The notes under the pieces are model-generated. The model was not told the DNA's origin and did no database searches. It saw only the letters and a list, made by a program, of their open reading frames with translations. From Bacillota bacterium (GTDB taxonomy: Bacteria; Bacillota; GCA-003054495; Carboxydocellales; JAJZTU01): a stretch of DNA of 18,985 nucleotides. Position numbers and translations under genes: made by a program. Below, one piece after another: positions 14,854 through 18,985 of the stretch (position 1 is its first letter; every line of letters starts with the position of its first letter). Location of the stretch: the NCBI GenBank assembly GCA_021848765.1, contig JAJZTU010000032.1, forward strand, positions 1 to 18,985. Direction: 5' to 3'.

Positions 14854-15996
14854 ATGACCAGGTCCGCTATGTTTTTTCGGTTAATTAGCAGTTCTTTACG
14901 GAAACGTAAAGCCAGGATAGGCATTGCTTTATTTGCTATTGTCATAGGGACTGCGGTGGTATCCGGACTGACTACCCTTTATTACGACATCACAGTCAAG
15001 ATGAGCAAGGAACTCCGCAATTACGGCGCCAATGTAGTACTGGCTCCCGGGACCGGGAATAAAGCGAATTCATTCACTGAGAGTGATTTGTCTAAAGCGG
15101 CCCAGGCCTTTGCAGACCAGGGAGTACAGGGTTATGCCCCCTACCTGTATACCATTGTTCAGGTGGAAAATAAACGCCTGGTTACGGTGGGCACCTGGCT
15201 TGACCAGGTGAAAAAAGTAAGTCCTTACTGGACGGTAACCGGAAATTGGATCGAAGACCGCCAGGATTCCGCGGGGGCCATGGTGGGTAAAACTGTCGCC
15301 CAAAAGCTCCAACTGGCAGTGGGCCAGGAGGTTGCTTTAAAGGATGAACTCACCGGGAATGAGCGCAAATTTATAGTAAGGGGTATAGTGAAGACCGGGA
15401 GCACAGAGGATAACCAGATATTCGTGAACCTGACCCAGGCCCAGCAACTCAGCGGTAAGGCCGGCAGGGTAAATCTAGCCTACCTTAGTGTAGTGGGAAA
15501 AGGAGCAGAACTCGAACAGCAAGCCCGGCGGGTGGGCGGGCAGGTGCCCGGTTTAGAGGCCCGGCCTATTAAGCAGATTTCCCGCTCTGAGGGCATAATT
15601 CTGGAAAAAATTCGCTCGCTAGTCTACGTTGTGGTGATAGTGATTTTAATTTCCACACTCATTTGTGTCGCTACCACCCAGGCCACCATGGTCATGGAAC
15701 GGCGCAAAGAAATTGGCTTAAAAAAAGCCCTGGGGGCTGATAACCGCAGTATTGTTCTGGAGTTTCTGGGGGAAGGGACGGTCCTGGGAATTGCAGGCGG
15801 CATTCTGGGGTTAGGGGTGGGGTACTTGCTGGCCCAGGTCATGGGTCACCAGGTTTTTAACTCCTCCATCTCCTTCCGTCCTGGTGTTGTTCCTCTGGTC
15901 CTGGCTGCGTCCCTGGTAGTAACCGGTTTGGCCGGCTTGCTGCCGGTGAAAATGGCCACTGATGTAGAACCGGCCGTAGTCCTGAAGGGTGAGTAA
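14854..15996 (+). CDS. MacB/FtsX-like ABC transporter permease (second of pair)
   Basis: The 380-residue protein has the same plan as its upstream neighbour: an N-terminal helix (about 20-42), an extracytoplasmic domain, and three C-terminal helices with RRKEIGLKKALGA and a VEPAVVLKG ending. The two share visible similarity throughout (MFFRL..., ELRNYGANVVLAP against ELKTYGANIMVVP), so they are probably ancient duplicates forming a heterodimer. AGGAGG lies seven bases before the ATG and 11 bases separate it from the first permease. The next gene supplies the ATPase. Its substrate is not known; conserved linkage to P19 suggests help in iron handling. Confidence 0.88.
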   Translation: MTRSAMFFRLISSSLRKRKARIGIALFAIVIGTAVVSGLTTLYYDITVKMSKELRNYGANVVLAPGTGNKANSFTESDLSKAAQAFADQGVQGYAPYLYTIVQVENKRLVTVGTWLDQVKKVSPYWTVTGNWIEDRQDSAGAMVGKTVAQKLQLAVGQEVALKDELTGNERKFIVRGIVKTGSTEDNQIFVNLTQAQQLSGKAGRVNLAYLSVVGKGAELEQQARRVGGQVPGLEARPIKQISRSEGIILEKIRSLVYVVVIVILISTLICVATTQATMVMERRKEIGLKKALGADNRSIVLEFLGEGTVLGIAGGILGLGVGYLLAQVMGHQVFNSSISFRPGVVPLVLAASLVVTGLAGLLPVKMATDVEPAVVLKGE

Positions 15997-16012
15997 AAAG
16001 GAGTGAATACGT

Positions 16013-16711
16013 ATGAGCCTGTTAGATATTCGTGGTGTCTGGAAAAGCTATGGCAGTGTACACGCCTTACAGGACATAAACCTGCAGGTGGACGCAGGAG
16101 AGTGGGTGTCCATTATGGGTCCCTCGGGATCGGGAAAGTCTACTATGCTCAATATTATCGGCTGTATGGATACCCCCACCAGAGGTTCAGTGCGGATTGA
16201 CGGTACCGACACAGCAAATCTTAATTCCAAAGAGTTGACGGAAATCCGCAGGGAAAAAATTGGCCTTGTTTTCCAGCAATTTCACTTAATTCCCCACTTA
16301 ACAGCCTTGGAAAATGTCATGGTGGCACAGTATTATCATAGCCTTCCGGATGAAGGGGAGGCTTTGTCGGCTCTGAAACGGGTGGGTCTGGGGGACAGGG
16401 CGCATCACCTGCCAAGTCAACTATCCGGCGGCGAGCAACAGCGGGTCTGTATTGCCAGGGCCCTCATTAATTTTCCTGCCATCATCCTGGCAGACGAGCC
16501 CACCGGGAATTTGGATGAAGCCAATGAAAAGCTGGTTATGGAATTGTTCCGGGAACTACACAGGGAAGGCCACACTATTGTAATGGTTACCCATGATCCT
16601 GAAGTAGGAGAATTAGCGCAAAGGCAGATACGCCTGGAGCATGGGAAAGTCCGGGAAATTGCTGTTCAGGACCCCTGTGGGACCGGCCGGTTGTCCCGGG
16701 AAGCCATCTGA
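16013..16711 (+). CDS. ABC transporter ATPase, LolD/MacB type
   Basis: The 232-residue ATPase powers the two preceding permeases. All motifs are intact: Walker A GPSGSGKST (36-44), Q-loop FQQFHLIPHLTALENV, signature LSGGEQQRV (137-145), Walker B IILADEPTGNLD (157-168) and switch His194 in VTHD. FQQFHLIP and DEPTGNLD are characteristic of the LolD/FtsE/MacB subgroup, agreeing with the FtsX-like permeases. AAAGGAGTG precedes the ATG by about ten bases. The cytochrome gene begins 15 bases after its stop. Confidence 0.95.
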   Translation: MSLLDIRGVWKSYGSVHALQDINLQVDAGEWVSIMGPSGSGKSTMLNIIGCMDTPTRGSVRIDGTDTANLNSKELTEIRREKIGLVFQQFHLIPHLTALENVMVAQYYHSLPDEGEALSALKRVGLGDRAHHLPSQLSGGEQQRVCIARALINFPAIILADEPTGNLDEANEKLVMELFRELHREGHTIVMVTHDPEVGELAQRQIRLEHGKVREIAVQDPCGTGRLSREAI

Positions 16712-16726
16712 CAGGAGGAAACCGGA

Positions 16727-17002
16727 ATGAACCTGAAGGTTTGCAGGAACGGAAAGTTATCCAGGAGAGTTAGTTACTCCGCAATTTTAGTAATGACCTT
16801 GATCGCAGTTGGATTGCTTTCCGGCTGTAGCGACAATAAGGACGGGCAGGAGCCGCCCCAGCCACCTCCTCCGGTAAAACACAAGCTGGAGAAAGGTAAA
16901 GAATGCCTATCCTGTCACAAAGAGGGCAAGGAGAATGCACCAATAATGAAACACCCCGTCCAAGGGAATTGCACCGGGTGCCATAAGCCTTTAATCCAAT
17001 AG
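16727..17002 (+). CDS. Small diheme c-type cytochrome lipoprotein
   Basis: The 91-residue protein has a basic N-terminus, a hydrophobic segment (about 18-31), lipobox LLSGC with Cys34, a Pro-rich linker (42-49), and two covalent haem sites, CLSCH (60-64) and CTGCH (82-86). His52 and His76 are available as sixth ligands, so bis-His, low-potential haems are possible. It should sit on the outer face of the membrane. As the last gene of the Fur-box operon it is a candidate electron donor or acceptor for iron redox chemistry, perhaps with the DUF2318 protein. Related operons in Campylobacter end with thioredoxin-like genes instead. CAGGAGGAAA precedes the ATG. The family beyond multihaem cytochrome c is not recognised. 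Confidence 0.85.
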   Translation: MNLKVCRNGKLSRRVSYSAILVMTLIAVGLLSGCSDNKDGQEPPQPPPPVKHKLEKGKECLSCHKEGKENAPIMKHPVQGNCTGCHKPLIQ

Positions 17003-17032
17003 AAGGCCTCCGGCTGAGCCGGAGGCCTTTGT
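17003..17032 (+). terminator. Intrinsic terminator of the iron operon
   Basis: A perfect 12-bp GC-rich stem, AAGGCCTCCGGC (17003-17014) with GCCGGAGGCCTT (17018-17029), begins immediately after the cytochrome stop codon. The T-tail is short (TTTGTG), so termination may be incomplete. Confidence 0.8.
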
Positions 17033-17108
17033 GAGGGCTCTTGAAGAGGTAAATCCGAAATTTGAAGTTCTATGACCAAAAGGCCGCTTATTGTAATATT
17101 ACTTTTCC

Positions 17109-17137
17109 TTGACATTTTTTTGGAGATACTTTATGAT
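17109..17137 (+). promoter_or_regulatory. Sigma-A promoter of the riboswitch-nfeD unit
   Basis: A perfect TTGACA (17109-17114) and TATGAT (17132-17137, five of six) are 17 bases apart. Transcription would start near 17144, about ten bases before the riboswitch aptamer. A perfect palindrome GTAATATTAC (17093-17102) lies just upstream in AT-rich DNA and may be an UP-like element or a protein site. Confidence 0.85.
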
Positions 17138-17153
17138 TATACTCATCAACTCA

Positions 17154-17260
17154 AAAGGGGAGTAGCCAAGGCAGACCTAACTGCCAGGGTAAAATCGTCA
17201 GTACAGGGTATCAACCCTCGGTTTTACCCGCAAAGATGCCACTTTGCCGGCCAGACCTTT
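17154..17260 (+). promoter_or_regulatory. yybP-ykoY manganese riboswitch aptamer
   Basis: All conserved blocks of this Mn2+-sensing RNA are present in order. AAAGGGGAGUAGC opens it, and GGCAG/CUGCC forms a short helix (17170-17174 with 17181-17185). GGGUAAAA/UUUUACCC (17187-17194 with 17222-17229) encloses the ligand loop UCGUCA and a small AGGGU/ACCCU hairpin. GCAAAG/CUUUGC follows (17230-17235 with 17242-17247), and AGACCUUU closes the structure. P1 is AAAGG (17154-17158) with CCUUU (17256-17260). This matches the Lactococcus yybP-ykoY RNA in layout and key loops. The family binds Mn2+ and usually turns on Mn exporters or related membrane proteins. Here the next gene is nfeD, which is unusual as far as I know. 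Confidence 0.92.
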
Positions 17261-17299
17261 ATTCCCGTCCTAAATGCGGACGGGGGTAAAGGTCTTTTT
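17253..17299 (+). terminator. Riboswitch-controlled intrinsic terminator
   Basis: An 18-bp stem (17253-17270 with 17278-17295, only two G-U pairs) closes a seven-base loop and runs into a T-run (17295-17299). Its left arm includes CCTTT at 17256-17260, the 3' strand of riboswitch helix P1. Aptamer and terminator therefore exclude each other. Mn2+ binding should hold P1 and allow read-through, making this a transcriptional ON switch. Confidence 0.9.
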
Positions 17300-17459
17300 A
17301 CTTTCTTTTGAGTTGTAGTTAAGAGGGTTTGGTTTTTGAAGAGGTAATGGGAATTTAAGTGGAGGTGATGTCGAGAAAAGCAGGAATTTAGGCAACGTTG
17401 ACGAAATGGTTATAACAGGAAGAAATGGCATATCCTATATTGGGAGGTGGAGTGGAACA

Positions 17460-18782
17460 ATGCGCAGAGTTTTAAGCCTGGTGCTGCTTATCCTCGGTTT
17501 TTTGACCGGGATAATGAATCCAATGCTTACTGAACAGGCCGCTGCCGCGGGAGAGGTGGTTTATGTAGTCCCTTTTACGGAGTTCATTGACCAGGGGCTG
17601 GCCGGTTTTGTAAAGCGGGGAATTGATCAGGCCGAGAAAAACGGGGCCCGGGCGGTAATCCTGGAAATGGATACTCCCGGAGGGCTGATCGATTCAGCTT
17701 CGCAAATCAAAAAGTCTATCCTGGAATCCCGGGTCCCGGTAATTACCTTTATAAAAAATCATGCTTATTCAGCCGGCTCTCTGATTGCTCTGGCCTCGGA
17801 CAAAATCGTCATGGTGCCTGGCAGTGACATTGGGGCGGCCGAACCCAGAATAGGGGCTGACATGCAAAAGGCCGACCCTAAGACTATGGCTGCCTGGCGT
17901 TCGGAAATGGAAAGTGCGGCTGAGGCCAATGGGCGCAATACAGAGGTCGCAGTAGCTATGGTTGACCCGAATATGACTATTAAAGGCCTGACTCAGCCCG
18001 GACGCCCTCTTTCCATCACTGCGCAAAAGGCTGTGGACCTGGGTGTAGCTGATTTTATCGCCCGGGACCGGGCCGAACTCTTAACTCGCCTGGGATATGG
18101 CAATGCCCGGGTTGAAGAGCTTGCTCCCGGACCGGCTGAGGTTTTGGCCCGGCTGGTGACAAATCCCTTTGTCAGCCCTTTGCTCCTCCTGGTTGGCCTG
18201 GCAGGCTTGCTGCTGGAAGCCTTCACCGTGGGGTTTGGGGTGGCTGGAATAACCGGGCTGCTTGCTTTAGGTCTGTTTTTTGGGGGGCATATGCTGGCCG
18301 GGTTTACCGGCTGGGAAGCAGTGCTGGTGTTCCTGCTGGGGATTATTGCCCTGGTCCTGGAGATTTTTATTATTCCCGGCTTTGGGGTTGCCGGTATCGC
18401 CGGGATTGCTTTGGTCGTGTGGAGTATATTCCTGGCCTCGGTAAGCAGCACCCAGGCGATTATATCCCTGGTAGTGGCCCTGGTGGGAAGTATAGTTGCT
18501 CTTGCCTTAGGCATTAAGTTGATAGGGTCCCGCAATCTCTGGAACCGTCTGGTACTGGGCGAAAAACAGCAAAATCAGGCCGGTTATACTTCCCATAGAA
18601 GAGACCTTCAACAATTTGTAGGCCAGAACGGTATTACCCTGACCCCGCTCCGGCCTGCCGGAACCGCTCAGTTTGGCAGTCAACGCCTGGATGTGGTCAC
18701 CGAGGGAGGTTTCATCCCTGCCAATACAACGGTAGAAGTTTTGGCGGTGGAAGGAACCAGAGTAATAGTACGGCAGGTCTGA
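17460..18782 (+). CDS. NfeD-family membrane serine protease (YqeZ-like)
   Basis: The 440-residue protein matches full-length NfeD/YqeZ. A signal segment (about 1-30) is followed by a ClpP-like domain (about 32-230) with MDTPGG (70-75) and AYSAGS carrying the nucleophile candidate Ser104; Lys141 is a possible partner. Four to five membrane helices (about 236-360) and a C-terminal OB-fold NfeD domain (about 375-440) complete it. The catalytic domain faces outside. The partner, flotillin-like FloA, is encoded next, and the pair is thought to act in membrane organisation and stress. In B. subtilis yqeZ directly follows yqeY. I chose ATG 17460 because GGGAGGTGG is ten bases upstream and a signal peptide follows at once; in-frame ATG 17406 lacks a site. 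Expression should depend on the Mn riboswitch upstream. Confidence 0.93.
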   Translation: MRRVLSLVLLILGFLTGIMNPMLTEQAAAAGEVVYVVPFTEFIDQGLAGFVKRGIDQAEKNGARAVILEMDTPGGLIDSASQIKKSILESRVPVITFIKNHAYSAGSLIALASDKIVMVPGSDIGAAEPRIGADMQKADPKTMAAWRSEMESAAEANGRNTEVAVAMVDPNMTIKGLTQPGRPLSITAQKAVDLGVADFIARDRAELLTRLGYGNARVEELAPGPAEVLARLVTNPFVSPLLLLVGLAGLLLEAFTVGFGVAGITGLLALGLFFGGHMLAGFTGWEAVLVFLLGIIALVLEIFIIPGFGVAGIAGIALVVWSIFLASVSSTQAIISLVVALVGSIVALALGIKLIGSRNLWNRLVLGEKQQNQAGYTSHRRDLQQFVGQNGITLTPLRPAGTAQFGSQRLDVVTEGGFIPANTTVEVLAVEGTRVIVRQV

Positions 18783-18891
18783 AGCTAAATTCAGAATTAA
18801 TGCGGGAAAAGACTAACCGGTTGAAGCTTTGGGAAATCCCCGCTAATAACAATTACAGATAGCCGGTACAAAAATGAAGGAGGTTTATCAA

Positions 18892-18985
18892 ATGGATTCA
18901 GCGGTTTTAAGTATGGCTATTTTCCTGGTCCTGGGTTTGTTTGCTGTGGTGATTCTGTTCAGTTTCATTCCTGTGGGGCTGTGGA
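18892..18985 (+). CDS. floA: Flotillin-like protein FloA, N-terminal start (partial)
   Basis: Thirty-one codons are visible before the window ends, behind a strong AAGGAGGT site. They encode a short N-terminus and one hydrophobic hairpin segment, with SFIPVGLW at the end, as in the membrane anchor of FloA/YqfA. FloA scaffolds functional membrane microdomains. Its position directly after nfeD is the usual pairing. The 109-base gap between the two genes shows neither terminator nor promoter, so they are probably one transcript. Confidence 0.85.
   Translation, partial: MDSAVLSMAIFLVLGLFAVVILFSFIPVGLW

Noticed and set aside
17072..17311. Small open frame of 79 codons between the iron operon and nfeD
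   Set aside because: It lies over the promoter, riboswitch and terminator, has no good ribosome site, and its product resembles nothing; the RNA structure explains the conservation-like patterns better.
8846..17389. Shared 13-mer AAAGCAGGAATTT in the HIT-gene leader and the nfeD leader
   Set aside because: One exact 13-base match is expected by chance in a window of this size, and flanks do not align.
17368..17391. Seven-codon leader frame after GGAGGTG in the nfeD leader
   Set aside because: The purine-rich site is only about two bases from the ATG, too close for normal initiation, and the peptide has no regulatory pattern.

Overview
The window looks like the chromosome of an anaerobic Gram-positive bacterium of the class Clostridia, close to the Peptococcaceae / Carboxydothermus-type group. 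This is inferred from gene order (hrcA-grpE-dnaK-dnaJ-prmA-rsmE-mtaB, then rpsU-yqeY and nfeD-floA, as in Bacillus subtilis), strong AGGAGG-type ribosome sites, roughly 50% GC, an archaeal-type (group II/III) chaperonin inside the heat-shock operon, and a c-type cytochrome lipoprotein. All real genes are on the + strand. The species cannot be named from the sequence alone.

Region 1 (1-8813), heat shock and translation. The 3' end of the repressor gene hrcA is followed by a thermosome-like chaperonin, grpE, dnaK and dnaJ, then three RNA/protein modification genes: prmA (ribosomal protein L11 methylation), rsmE (16S rRNA methylation) and mtaB (tRNA methylthiolation). The last three are coupled by one-base overlaps. 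The hrcA-chaperonin and dnaK-dnaJ gaps hold short tandem repeats, and the dnaK-dnaJ gap also holds an 11-bp hairpin.

Region 2 (8814-10110), housekeeping. A HIT-family hydrolase is followed by a strong sigma-A promoter driving rpsU (ribosomal protein S21) and yqeY, closed by a clear intrinsic terminator.

Region 3 (10190-17032), an iron uptake operon behind a sigma-A-like promoter and a perfect 7-1-7 Fur box. In order: an FTR1 permease, a P19-type periplasmic iron-binding lipoprotein, a membrane protein with a C-terminal Cys-rich DUF2318 domain, two MacB/FtsX-like permeases, their ATPase, and a small lipoprotein with two CXXCH haem sites. It corresponds to the FTR1-P19 iron systems of Campylobacter and pathogenic E. 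coli. A diheme cytochrome stands where those systems carry thioredoxin-like proteins. A terminator follows.

Region 4 (17033-18985). A consensus promoter drives a leader containing a complete yybP-ykoY manganese riboswitch, whose 3' strand overlaps a strong intrinsic terminator. Downstream are nfeD (yqeZ-like membrane serine protease) and the start of floA (flotillin-like). In B. subtilis yqeZ-yqfA directly follow yqeY; here a Fur-type iron operon and a Mn-sensing leader lie between them, making a metal-responsive block inside an otherwise conserved neighbourhood. I regard the riboswitch-nfeD/floA link and the cytochrome-containing iron operon as the most interesting observations.
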